NCBI GenBank assembly: GCA_034687125.1
Contig: JAQGBZ010000616.1
Coordinates: forward strand, 1-26,606
Origin: Neelides folsomi
Lineage: Eukaryota > Arthropoda > Collembola > Neelipleona > Neelidae
Direction: 5' to 3'
Length of the DNA stretch: 26,606 nucleotides
Position numbers and translations under genes: made by a program. The notes below the pieces were generated by a model. That model was not told the DNA's origin, did no database searches, and saw only the letters and a list, made by a program, of their open reading frames with translations. Positions within the stretch are counted from its first letter, which is position 1, and each line of letters starts with the position of its first letter. Of this stretch, positions 1 through 9,673 are shown one piece after another.

Positions 1-1130
1 GAAGCTAAAAAGAAAGCTGAAGAGGAAGCCAATAAGAAAGCTGAAGAAGAGGCCAAAAAGAAGGCTGAGACTGAAGCCAAAAAGAAGGCTGAGACTGAAG
101 CCAATAAGAAAGCCGAAGAAGAAGCAAAAAAGAGAGTTGAGGCTGAATCTAAAAAGAAAGCTGAAGAAGAAGCCAAAAAGATAGTAGAGGAATCTCAAAA
201 GAAAGCTGACGAAGAAGATAAAATCAAATCATTTCTTCATAACTTATGCCAGGATATTAAAAAAGAAGAAACACAAATTATTGATGAATCTGTAAAGATT
301 GAAACAAAATCACAAGAAAATAATATAAATGACAATTTAGAAGAGGACAAAATGCAACTTATTTCTGGTGTAGTTAAAAAAGTAGGCAAAATTGAATTAA
401 AAAGTCTTGATGGAATGGATGGGAAAATGGAATGCGATGCAAAAAGTAAAGACAAAATTGAACAAGCCAAAATTAAAGAAAACACGCTAAATGAAGAAGA
501 AAGCAAAAAGAAAATTTTAGAAACCAAAGATAAAGGCGAACAAAAGAAAATAGATGATAAGAAAACGGAAGAAGAAGCAAAGAATAAGAAAGAAGAGGAT
601 GTAAAAAAGAAAGAGGAAGATGATAAGAAAGAAGAAGCAAAGAAAAAGAATGAAGAGGAAGTAAAGAAAAAGAAAGAAGACGAAAAGAAAAAAGAAGAGG
701 AAGTAAAGAAAATGAAAGATGAAGAAGCAAAGAAAAAGAAGGAAGAGGAAGTAAAGAAAATGAAAGATGAAGAAGCAAAGAAAAAGAAGGAAGAGGAAGT
801 AAAAAAAAAGAAAGAAGAAGATGATAAGAAAATGAAAGAAGAAGCAAAGAAAAAGAAGGAAGAGGAAGTAAAGAAGATGAAAGAAGATGATAAGAAAATG
901 AAAGATGATATGAAAATAAAAGAAGAAGAATCAAAGAAAAAGAAGGAAGAGGAAAAGAAGGAAGAAGAAACAAAGAAAAAGAAGGAAGAGGGAAAGAAGG
1001 AAGAAGCAAAGAAAATGAAAGAAGAGGAGGTAAAGAAAAAGAAAGAGGAAGATGATAAGAAAAAGAAAGAAGTTAAGCAAAAGACAGAGGAGGATGACAA
1101 GAAAAAGACCAAAGAAACTAAAAAAGAGCT
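1..1130 (+). other. Glu/Lys-rich region, predicted single alpha-helix or coiled coil
   Basis: Part of the first exon of the sarcomeric gene. Bases 1-225 encode runs of the type EEAKKKAEEEANKKAEEEAK. After a non-repetitive break at about 226-540 (which contains the Phe-Leu-His-Asn-Leu-Cys segment), bases 540-1130 encode denser runs of three to four Glu alternating with three to four Lys, with few hydrophobic residues. That i/i+4 Glu-Lys pattern is typical of stable single alpha-helices (ER/K type), and of the E/K-rich parts of elastic regions in invertebrate titins. The helix prediction is inference. The coding strand is almost pure purine, so the reverse strand carries long meaningless Ser/Phe/Leu open frames. 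Confidence 0.8.
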
Positions 1131-4100
1131 AGAACACTTCATAGCAATGGATAAAGAAATTAAATTTAATAATTCTGATACAACGAACACTGAAGTTAGA
1201 TTAAAGGAACAAATTCAAGATAAAAAGAAAATTATTGGTGAAAAATCAGATGAAAAGAGTAGAGATATATCTTCCGAGTGTCGAATGAAGAGCTCAATTG
1301 ACAAAAATGAAGATCAAAACTTTGATAATAAAAAAAAAGGATCTGACTCAAGAATTATTACTTCAGAATGTGGCCTATCCAATATTAAGGGCATTGAGTC
1401 GGACTTTGAAAGTGTGTCATATAAAAGTAAAAAGTATACCGAAGAAACTTCTAACACATCACTTCAACGTCAAAAAGATAGTGAGATTTTTTCACAATCT
1501 CGGGAAGCTTATAAGGATTACGATCTTGGATCAAATACCTTGAGAAGACAATTAGATGATTCATATAGCAAATGTGATTATTCCTCTTCAAGATATACCG
1601 AAAGAGATTCTTTGGATAATAAAAGAGATCAATATAAATCAAGGAATGATACACCCTATACTTCAGGTTACAATGTAAGTAATTTTACAAGAAGTTTTCA
1701 TTATTTACATATAACATATAGAGTACATTGCAGTAATAACTTATATTTTTTACTACTGAGGTTATTAATCTTTTTGAAATTTATTTTTAGATTGATGCTG
1801 ATAGAAAATCTCATTTTAAATCCGAAGAAGGATTGAGTCGACCCTCATTAGAAAAATATGTTCCTAGTTCGCGTTCAGAACAAAGGAACTTAAGACGCCC
1901 ATATTACGAACAGCCCAATATTGAACCATATGAAAAGAAAGCAGGAAGCATGAGGGTTAGTCATGTAAAATTAACTAGCAAATTCATTTTTTATCATTTT
2001 CATCATGATTAATGTACAAATATCTGTAGGTAGTTATTAAAGTTATATACAATGTTGTTCTATCTGTATTTATTAATTTACCTATAGAACCTAGCACTTT
2101 ATGATGAATTTGAGAGAGGAGTACGAACTCGTACTGAGAGATTCCGCGGAGAAAGCGTTTCCACATTCGAAGAAGTGCCAACTGATAAGAAAAGACCTGA
2201 CGATTCTAATTTGGCTTCTTACTTGAGCCTTCCTTCTCTGGCAAACCCTGCAACTTTAAACAGCAACGTAAATCATTATCATTATTTTAAAAGCTTATTT
2301 TATTTACTATAGGTATAATTATACAGGTATTTATATCAATACATATTATGTATTCGTATATAGCAATATTCATCACCGAGAGATAAAAGACCTAGATTCA
2401 CTCTCAAGATGCAAGACAGAAACTGTTCAGTAAATGGAGATGTCAAATTTACTTGTATTGTCATCGGATCTCCTTTGCCATTTGTACAATTTTATAAAAA
2501 CGGAAGTCCAATATTTTCCGATGGAGAAAAGTATTTGATTATTGTTAATTCGGGAGTTGCAAGTCTGAATATTCGAAATGTAAGCAAAGATGATCAGGCG
2601 GAATACTCCGCAATGGCAAAGAATTTATATGGAAAAGCCGCATGTTCTACAATATTGACTGTGTATGGAGATGACGATAAAAAATTACCAGCAAGCTTCA
2701 GTTCCTTCATTTCTGGTAAGGAAATTCGATATGTGTCTATTTAATTTTGTTATGTGTATACAGTTAAATATAGGTAAGCATACCTAATCAATGGTTTATT
2801 AATTATTAATGATTCTAATGACGGAACTTGTTATTACAGAGTCTGTAAATGGAGATGAAATTGTTTTAAGCTGTATCATGAGTGGTAATCCCAAACCTGA
2901 GATAATGTGGACAAAGGATCGAGAAGTCATAATGCCCTTTGGTTTCAATCTGCAATCAAAATACAAATGCAAAATTCTTAATAACAGGGTCCAACTCATT
3001 ATACACAAACCGAATGAATGTGATTCAGGAATATATACATGTGTTGCAAGAAATCATTGGACTGAAGAGATTTCCCATGACCTTGTCATAAGTAACTCAA
3101 TTTATGAAAATAGTAAATGAATTGATAAAATCATAAACAATGATACTAATCATCATATTTGTTTAGAATCTCCGGCTACATTTGGTAGTAGCAATCAAAT
3201 AAGTATTCATGAGCGAGGAATGAAACCATCGTTCAAATCCCATATGAAAGATGCCTTTGTGAAGTTGAATGAACGGATTCGTCTTGCCATTGATGTAGAA
3301 AACGCAGAATCTGTGGAGTGGATGAAGTGTAATAGAATTATTGGAAGAACCTATGGCCCAATTCATGAATTTACTCTAGACAACTTATCTGAAGGAGACT
3401 TGGGCATTTACACGGCTGTTGCGAAAAACAAATATGGGACCTGTGAATCAAGCTGTGGTCTCAAACTCCACATCGCCACAGACTATGAAAAGCCTTTCTT
3501 TGAAGAAAAACCTCCTGCTCTTTTATTTCTCAAAGAAGGAGAAAATTTGTCATTCGTCTGTCGAGTTGGAGGAGAACCAAAACCAAGAGGTAATTTAAAA
3601 ACAATAAAACAGTATACTTTACAAATGACCCATGAAAACTATTCAGATCATTTGGTTCACATTGAGCTCGGTGACCATCTTAGCACTGAATAACTTATCT
3701 TAGATTCTAAATCATCTTCTTTCACTATTGTTGCTTCTTTATATTTGTATATGTATGTATAGGTAATATTGGTATGCATAAGTAACATAATTGTATATTA
3801 TGTATAGGTACATACTCTACATTGTCTACATTACATACTCTACCTAAACGATATATTATTAGACTATACCTATAGATTATTACATAGTAGATATAACACT
3901 ATGGTATATACATATTGTATTTACATATAAATAAATACCTGTAAATGCATATTGGTACTAATAGTGTGAAATGATGACACATTGAAACGGTTAGTTTAAA
4001 TTGAGATATAAAAGCGATTGTTTATTTTTATCAGTTAACTTGTACCGCGGGTGTCGAGACGTGACACTGCAACCTCGTGCATTCCGTGAATCCTTTGGAG

Positions 4101-7100
4101 AAAGTATTAGGTTTACTTTGAGAAAGGTTACATTTACCGATGCTGGACTCTACACATTGGAAGCGAAAAACATAAATGGACAAGAAAAAGTCTTTTTCAA
4201 CCTTAAGGTATAACATTTTTCCAATTAACACTTGATTCCCACAGAGTACCAATATGCAAACAATAAAGCCTATTTATTATTTGGTTGTTCATTTGAACGA
4301 TATTAAGAATTAAGATGCATTTGGCTATACAAATAGAAGATTAGTAAGAGATTTGATAATTGGAGCAATATCCTCATTCTAAATCTATACTAATAGATAC
4401 GTATGGTTTTTAACAGTTAAAGGACAGGGCTCGGTCGATGACGCCTCAGATTTATGAGGATGCTGGAAGTTGGAGCGGGAGTGATAATTTTGGATCTGGG
4501 AGGAAATACTATCTCGGTAAGGATATCTACCCTCAAACTCTCCCCGATGTCCCGATAGAAATAGTAGGTGGGCTAAAATTAGAGATCCCCATGAAATAGG
4601 AACCATTCCCATTCCAAGATTCCTTTCGTACCCACTGGTGATCTCAAAGTGTAGGAGAGTCTTATAATCTATAATGAAAGAAAAAGAGACTCATTCCCGA
4701 TTCAGGTACTTAAGAACGTATGGCCAAGATGGAGAAGTCACTCTTGTACAAGGTCACTACACCATTATACAATTCTTATGCCCAAGTTTACCAACCAAAG
4801 TTAAATTCTGACTAAACTGAGTTTACTTAAACCGAGATTTAAGCTAAACTGTGTTTAGCTAAACTCTGTTTAAAATGTACCATTTTACCAAGTTTTTGAT
4901 ATAGGGTTTAAGCTCAGGTTACTAAACTGAGTTTAGAACATAAAGCACAGTATAAAAGATACATCGAACCAATAAAAACGTTCGGTTCATCGCCGTTCAC
5001 CACCGCGCATAAGCTATTAATTTAAGTAATCAGAAATCATTCATTGTCATTGAGTGAAGTGTCTTTAATCATATTGAAATTATACTTATATATAATTTAA
5101 AAATGCCTAAAAAAGTTAAGAGTGAACGCTCCTTGGTCCAACTCATACACAAATTCACTTGCCCACGGATTTGACCGTTCTTTCCGGCCCCCGCCCTTCC
5201 CCATCCAGCAAGTTTCCGGATTGGCCCGACTCGCCAGACCATCGTTACGACCGACACGACACACGGGAACCTTGCCCCATCTCCAGCCAGCTCCTGGAAT
5301 GGCCCGACTGGTGGACCTTGTTACACCGACATTGCCAACCACGATGCCGACTCGACACTTCACGTCCACATCTACGACTAGGCCAAGTCCCCATTTCATC
5401 CCTTTTATTATTTTTATCCCTTTATTGTCCTTTTCTATTTTGAACGTTCCTGTAGAGCAAAAGCGAAACTTTCTTTGAACTCTTTTTCATTCAATTTCTC
5501 AAAAGCGTTACGCCTATCAAAATATTTTTACTATTTGTATATGAAGAATTTGAATATATTGTGACACCTTTGTTCTATTTGGTGCGATTTTTGAATTTAA
5601 CCTAAGTTTAAACTTTTAACCAAGGAAATTCGAGGGGTCAAATTTAACCCGAGTTTAGGCGTTTTTAAACTTAGTTTAGAGCTAACTTTCGTTGGTAATT
5701 TGCGATTTTTTTTAAAACTCAGGTTAAATAATTAAATTAAACTCAGTTTAAATTTTAACCTTGGTTGGTAAGCTTGGGCATTAATAGTTTAAATTCCAAT
5801 CCGGGGTATTTAGGCGAAGAGAAATTCCAACCGTTTAACATTCTAATCTTCTTAACTACACCGAGCATCTGCTCTTAACTTACAGACACCTTACATAATA
5901 TGAAAAAGTCTTTAAATGCAAATATTTATAATTGCATAGGAAGCCCACCGAGTCAAATTCCAGGAACGACAACTGCGTTGCAAGTCGGCCCAGGATGGGT
6001 TTCACTTCGATGGCCAAGACCCGAATCTTCAACTTCGGTTCAAGCTTATAAAGTTGAAGCTTGGGACAAAGAAATTGGCGCAAGATGGACAGAAGTAATT
6101 TCAAATAATATTAATAGAGCTAAATACCAATGATTCACCATATTCTTTTTTTGAAAGATTCGCATGCATTTTTATGCTAATTGTTCCTTTTTACAAACTC
6201 ATCTGAACACAAACAATATTATACATTATTGTATGTATATTGTACATATATGGTATAATTATTAATAATATTATATTTCTATTAACTTTAAAAATCATGT
6301 TTTAACAGTTAGGAATTACCTCAATCAACTCATACGAGGCGTTCAATTTGAAACCAAGCAGAGAGTATTTGTTTCGGATCACTGCAAAAAACCGATTTGG
6401 ATGGGGCGAATCATTCACCACAGACCCAATTCCTATTGGGTACAAACTTCAGATCCCGGAATTCAAATCTCTTCTTCCTTACCAAATGAAAGTTCTTGAA
6501 AGCTCAGAAGCGTCTCTCGAATGCGAGGTTCGAATTTTATTAATTGACTTTTACATGAATAATTTTGAAGAGTAATCAACTAACCCGTCTTGAATAGATC
6601 AAGAGCCCAGAACAACCTACAGAAATTATATGGTACAAAGATGGGCATGTAATTGAAGACAAAAGATTTTCTTCGGTTTTTGACAAATCAAGAGGTAAAT
6701 GCATATTCAAATTCAAAGTCCAAAAGAACGATGAGGGAAGATACAGTTGCGAAGCGAAGAATCAAGTTGGTCATACCACATGTTTTTGTATGCTTATGAT
6801 CGTGACAGATCCTCTCCTCACAGAAGCTGACGAGATCATGAGAAGGTTTACATAAGCGACTATAAGTATTCATAGCCATCACATAATAAGCAAATCATAC
6901 ATCATGTATAAATTGTATGTATAAGTATAAAAGTTTTTTTTTACTATTTTACAGCAATTCATCGAGCTTAATCAACAAAGAAGAAGTGGCTTCTCCTCCT
7001 CAAATTACTATGAGATTGAGGGACAGAAGAGTAAACGTAACTCATCCTGTTCGTCTGACATGTCAGATTGTTGGCTTTCCTGCTCCTGCCGTATTATGGG

Positions 7101-9673
7101 AAAAGGATGGTTCATCGTTAAATCCAAATATTAATTGCTACTCCGAAGATAATTTCTTCACAATTGAAATTCCAAATGCTAAAATGGAAGATTCCGGCTT
7201 TTATTCCGTCATTGCTGAGAATCAATATGGAAGGATTAAATGTAGTGCGAGTCTTATTGTCGATAGAGGAGTCAGAGCTTATATTGAACCGAGAATTGTG
7301 AAGGCATTAGAACCAAAGAGAACCATTTTCACGGGAGATAATCTAATTTTACAAGTCAAGATTCAAGCATATCCAATTGTGTTTGTCACTTGGTACAGAT
7401 ATATTTATTCATTTATGTCCTTTTCGACCAATTTTAGTTTTAATTTCTAAAATTGTTGATTAAATCTAATATAGGCATAAAGATGGAAAGAAGATTCGAG
7501 AGAAAAAGTGTAGGATGAAATTTGAAAGAGATGGTTTGGCAAGTTTAATAATCAACGATGTACGTCTGATCGACTCTGGAATCTATAGTTGTAAATTTAC
7601 AAATGAACTTGGTACCTGCGAGTGCTCAATCAACGTTTCAGTTGTTGAAAAAAATAGTGGAAGGTATTTTTACATTAAACAAAATTGAACTGTTGCTCAC
7701 TATGATTTTATTTATTAGTAGTTCAAACGAAGGAACAATCTCGATTCCACCAAAATTCGTAAAGAAACCAACAGCAATGGAATGTCTAGAAGGAGATACG
7801 GTCATTATTGAATGTGAAGTCGAAGGGGGAGAACCCCTGGAAGTCATTTGGCTTAGAGATTTCCTTAATGTAATTATTACAAATTAATAATATCTGTGTT
7901 TAATATTTTAAATTACTCTCAAATAAGAAGTTTTTCAATTGTATTTATTTAATAGCCTTCATACTACAAAGATGCCGATTATTTCATTCGGTCCTCAAAA
8001 GACAAACCAACTTATCAATTGGAAATTCCTTCTGTGAAATTAGATTATACTGGAGCTTATACAATAAAAGCAAAAAATCCATTTGGGGAAGTAAAAGCTA
8101 TAATTTCACTTCAAGTTTATGCTCAAGGTATATTCAAAATTATTATTCCCGACTAAATTATACTTTAAACACAAAATTACAACATTTTCTAAAATATCGC
8201 AATTACCTAAGTTGAATTTTTATAATCAATACTTAGGGCAAATGGGAAAAGCATCACAAATTGACAAGTCTCCAATTAAGAAAGGGTAAAATGAATTCCT
8301 ATTTACGTTTTTTTAAAAATAAGATTGGCATTAACTATCTATCAATTTTTTGAACAATTTCAAAACTATCTACCTATTTACTTTAGACCGTTCATTACTG
8401 CACCTTCTTTGATTCAACGGTTGGAAAACCTACGTTGCTGTGACGGAGACGAAGTCGTTTTTGAATGTAATATAAGTAACTGTGAGTATATTAAATGGAC
8501 GAAAGACGGGATTGAAGTTGACTCCAAGTGCGAAGATTACGAAATTTGCACCGAGGGAGATAAACTTCGCCTAAGGATTAAGAAAGTTTATCCAGAAGAT
8601 GAAGGAGTGTACCTTTGCTCAGGAAGAAATTCTCTGGGAGTAATTAAGACTACCGGATGCCTTATTGTCGATGGTACGATTCTTTTTATTTAATAAAATA
8701 TTATTAAAATGAAAAAAGAAAGGGAACCGATATTTCGCTTTCAATAACCATTCTTATTTGGGGCAATATTAAACAATTCTCACTCCCATCTATCGATTGA
8801 TATTTAAGGTAAACAAACAATTAGAATGAAAAAATATTTTATTTACACCGATAGATGGAATTGGGATATTTCTTTATAATGCCCCAAGAAGCAAGTGAGT
8901 GAACGTTATCTTTCGCGAGCTCGCTCAAGACATTTAGAGTCGATTTTCGAGCACGATCACGATATATCTTACGCTATGTTATGTGTATAGTGCATTATAA
9001 TAATAAAGTAACACATTTTTTTTATTGAATAGCACCTCTAGAAAAACCATTTTCAATAAGTTCGGGATTACTAGAAGTTCCAGAATTAGATAATAGGAGA
9101 TCAGTAAGCCCATGTCGGCCCCATTCAAGACGTTCAATGACGCCACTTGTTATCCGTAAACCTTTACGCCATTACAATATTAATAATTACAAGCGATTTT
9201 ATAAAATATGAATCTAATAAATATATTTTATGAAGGAAAACCACCGAAATTTTATGCAACGTTAAACAGCAAAGTTACTGAAGAAGGCGAAACTGCTCAT
9301 TTCCAATGTTCGATTGAAGGTGCCATGAAAGTAACTTGGGAGAAAGATCACAGGGTGATAACAACAGGAGGAAAATTTAGAATATCTGAAAAAGATGATA
9401 TGAGAATTCTTACAATTGATCCTGTTGAAGCTGGAGATTCAGGCTTTTATAAAATCACTCTCGAGAACGAGTTTGGAAGAATTTCGGCAAATGCTAGACT
9501 TGATGTTATAGGTATAATTAACTATTATGGAATTACTCTGTAGTCTGTATGCAATCTCAAATTCTGTGTGAATCGGCATCGCATTTATTTTAATTACTAT
9601 TTCAGCAAAATCCAAATGGCGAGAACCGAGAACGAAGAGGGCGTGGAGCTTGGAACCCCCGGGTTTTAGGTAG
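1..9673 (+). CDS. Giant sarcomeric Ig/Fn3 protein (titin/obscurin/zormin class), C-terminal 1,897 residues
   Basis: Partial at the left edge; frame 1 is open from base 1. Exons: 1-1674, 1791-1955, 2088-2267, 2364-2715, 2840-3091, 3167-3589, 4035-4207, 4417-4516, 5940-6094, 6309-6527, 6598-6845, 6955-7392, 7475-7663, 7719-7869, 7956-8127, 8237-8285, 8387-8673, 9033-9155, 9236-9511, 9606-9673 (TAG). All junctions are GT-AG and the phases agree, totalling 5,694 bases. The donor at 3091 could instead be 3112; both keep frame. Domain order: E/K helix, linker, Ig x4, Fn3, Ig x6, basic tail. Proteins of this build scaffold thick filaments, Z-discs or M-lines in striated muscle. I see no kinase, RhoGEF or SH3 domain here. 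Whether it is sallimus/titin, Unc-89/obscurin or zormin cannot be decided from the C-terminus, so no symbol is given. The family call is firm; the exact orthologue is open. Confidence 0.85.
691..810 (+). repeat. 48-bp (16-residue) tandem repeat inside the E/K region
   Basis: Bases 691-738 and 739-786 are copies of the same 48-bp unit differing at one base, and a third copy starts at 787 and decays within about 20 bases. Each unit encodes a 16-residue block of the pattern K-E-E-E-V-K-K-M-K-D-E-E-A-K-K-K. The near identity at the DNA level indicates recent slippage or unequal exchange, so the length is probably polymorphic. Confidence 0.8.
1131..2363 (+). other. Ser/Arg/Tyr-rich disordered linker of the sarcomeric protein, three exons
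   Basis: The 3' part of the exon ending at 1674, plus exons 1791-1955 and 2088-2267, encode a charged, Ser-, Arg- and Tyr-rich stretch without globular domain signature. Examples are segments like SRYTERDSLDNKRDQYKSR and LRRPYYEQPNIEPYEKK. All three exons end in phase 0. The frame also runs on into the intron to 1836, but the GT donor at 1675 and the acceptor at 1790 join cleanly and keep frame. The linker separates the helical E/K region from the first Ig domain and is probably unstructured. Confidence 0.7.
2364..4207 (+). other. Ig (I-set) domains 1-4 of the sarcomeric protein
   Basis: Exons 2364-2715, 2840-3091, 3167-3589 and 4035-4207. Ig1 has the first core Cys (FTCIVIG), but the position of the core Trp is Phe (VQFYKNG) and the second Cys is Ala (YSAMAKN). 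Ig2 is canonical (LSCIMSG, IMWTKD, YTCVARN). Ig3 has lost both core Cys (RLAIDVE, YTAVAKN) but keeps its Trp (VEWMKC). Ig4 begins in the 3167-3589 exon (FVCRVGGEPKPR) and finishes in 4035-4207, with Leu at the Trp position (VNLYRG) and Leu for the second Cys (YTLEAKN). The D-x-G/A-x-Y motif before the second Cys position marks these as I-set folds. Confidence 0.85.
3590..4034 (+). other. 445-bp intron inside Ig4
   Basis: AT-rich intron with donor gtaatt and acceptor tatcag. It contains loosely repeated TATAGGTA/TATGTATA words between about 3745 and 3900, which look like decayed simple sequence. I see no coding exon or transposon ends. Confidence 0.6.
4417..4516 (+). other. Short linker exon between Ig4 and Fn3, with RSMTP motif
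   Basis: Acceptor taacag and donor gtaagg flank 100 bases that join in frame (phase 0 in, phase 1 out). The exon encodes a Ser/Gly-rich linker with the segment DRARSMTPQIYED followed by SWSGSDNFGSG. The R-S-M-T-P core recurs in the linker exon at 9033-9155, so it may be a shared phosphorylation or docking motif. Calling the exon real rests on splice signals and frame rather than on homology. Confidence 0.65.
4779..5780. mobile_element. 1,002-bp TIR transposon with TTA target duplication (PIF/Harbinger-like?), non-autonomous
   Basis: It lies inside the intron 4517-5939. It starts TGCCCAAGTTTACCAACC and ends with the inverted counterpart; the first 27 bases match with two differences. It is flanked by TTA at 4776-4778 and 5781-5783. 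The 3-bp TTA duplication is typical of PIF/Harbinger elements, but I see no Harbinger nuclease, so the superfamily is tentative. Six copies of a 13-bp palindrome TAAACTnnGTTTA lie near both ends (4813, 4845, 4860, 4923, 5666, 5738). A TATAAAAG box (4951) precedes a 23-codon frame at 5103-5174 that begins MPKKVKSERS. The core 5155-5400 is strikingly GC-rich. The intron sequence from 4517 to 4778 shows nothing recognisable. Confidence 0.75.
5940..6446 (+). other. Fibronectin type III domain of the sarcomeric protein
   Basis: It is encoded by exons 5940-6094 and the first two thirds of 6309-6527. Hallmarks in order are a Pro-rich start (PPSQIPGTT), the B-strand Trp (VSLRWPRPE), the Y-x-V-E strand (YKVEAWD), the L-K-P-x-x-E-Y-x-F-R-I motif (LKPSREYLFRITAKN) and the G-x-S terminal strand (GWGESF). 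It is the only Fn3 domain in the window and sits between Ig4 and Ig5. Confidence 0.9.
6447..8127 (+). other. Ig domains 5-8 of the sarcomeric protein
   Basis: Ig5 spans exons 6309-6527 and 6598-6845 (LECE, IIWYKDG, YSCEAKN). Ig6 is in 6955-7392 (LTCQIVG, VLWEKDG, YSVIAEN with the second Cys replaced by Val). Ig7 starts in the same exon and ends in 7475-7663. Its core Trp codon is split TG|G by the intron at 7393-7474, giving VTWHKDG; the first Cys is Val (LQVKIQA) and the second is kept (YSCKFTN). Ig8 spans 7719-7869 and 7956-8127 (IECEVEG, VIWLRD, YTIKAKN with Ile for the second Cys). The 49-base exon 8237-8285 (GQMGKASQIDK) is a short linker after Ig8. Confidence 0.85.
8387..8673 (+). other. 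Ig domain 9 of the sarcomeric protein
   Basis: It is a single-exon I-set domain with all three core residues: FECNISN, IKWTKDG and YLCSGRN. It is unusually Cys-rich, with further Cys in RCCDGD, SNCEY, SKCEDYEIC and TTGCL. The exon enters in phase 2 and leaves in phase 1. Confidence 0.88.
8758..8887. repeat. 130-bp imperfect inverted repeat (hairpin element) in an intron
   Basis: The arms 8758-8797 and 8848-8887 both begin TTGGGGCA read inwards and both end CCATCTATCG. They pair over about 40 bases with scattered mismatches around an AT-rich loop. It lies in the 359-bp intron 8674-9032. I cannot see a clear target-site duplication, so it may be a decayed MITE or a local palindrome. The remainder of the intron (8888-9000) holds a small CG-rich patch with tcgcgagctcgc and nothing recognisable. 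Confidence 0.55.
9033..9673 (+). other. Linker, Ig domain 10 and basic C-terminal tail
   Basis: Exon 9033-9155 encodes a Ser/Pro/Arg linker containing SPCRPHSRRSMTPLVIRKP. Exon 9236-9511 encodes Ig10 (FQCSIEG, VTWEKDH, and YKITLEN with Ile for the second Cys). Exon 9606-9673 encodes a 22-residue basic tail (SKWREPRTKRAWSLEPPGFR) ending in TAG at 9671-9673. The junctions C|GA at 9155/9236 and G|CA at 9511/9606 preserve frame. Confidence 0.82.

Noticed and set aside
237..1190. Long Ser/Phe-rich open frame on the minus strand, plus a nested Leu/Pro/Ser-rich one at 473-1009
   Set aside because: They are the mirror of the Glu/Lys codons on the + strand; purine-rich coding DNA has few stops on the reverse strand. 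No domain or start context supports them.
1675..1836. Read-through of the first exon to a stop at 1836
   Set aside because: A good GT donor at 1675 and an acceptor at 1790 join in phase, and the following exon continues the linker. The extra residues look like translated intron.
5097..5478. Overlapping open frames on both strands in the GC-rich patch
   Set aside because: They reflect high GC and lack of stops rather than coding. No recognisable domain, and the frames end with the composition shift.
1..9673. Protein kinase domain expected near the C-terminus of obscurin, twitchin or titin
   Set aside because: None of the exons shows kinase motifs, so a kinase, if present, lies upstream of the window.
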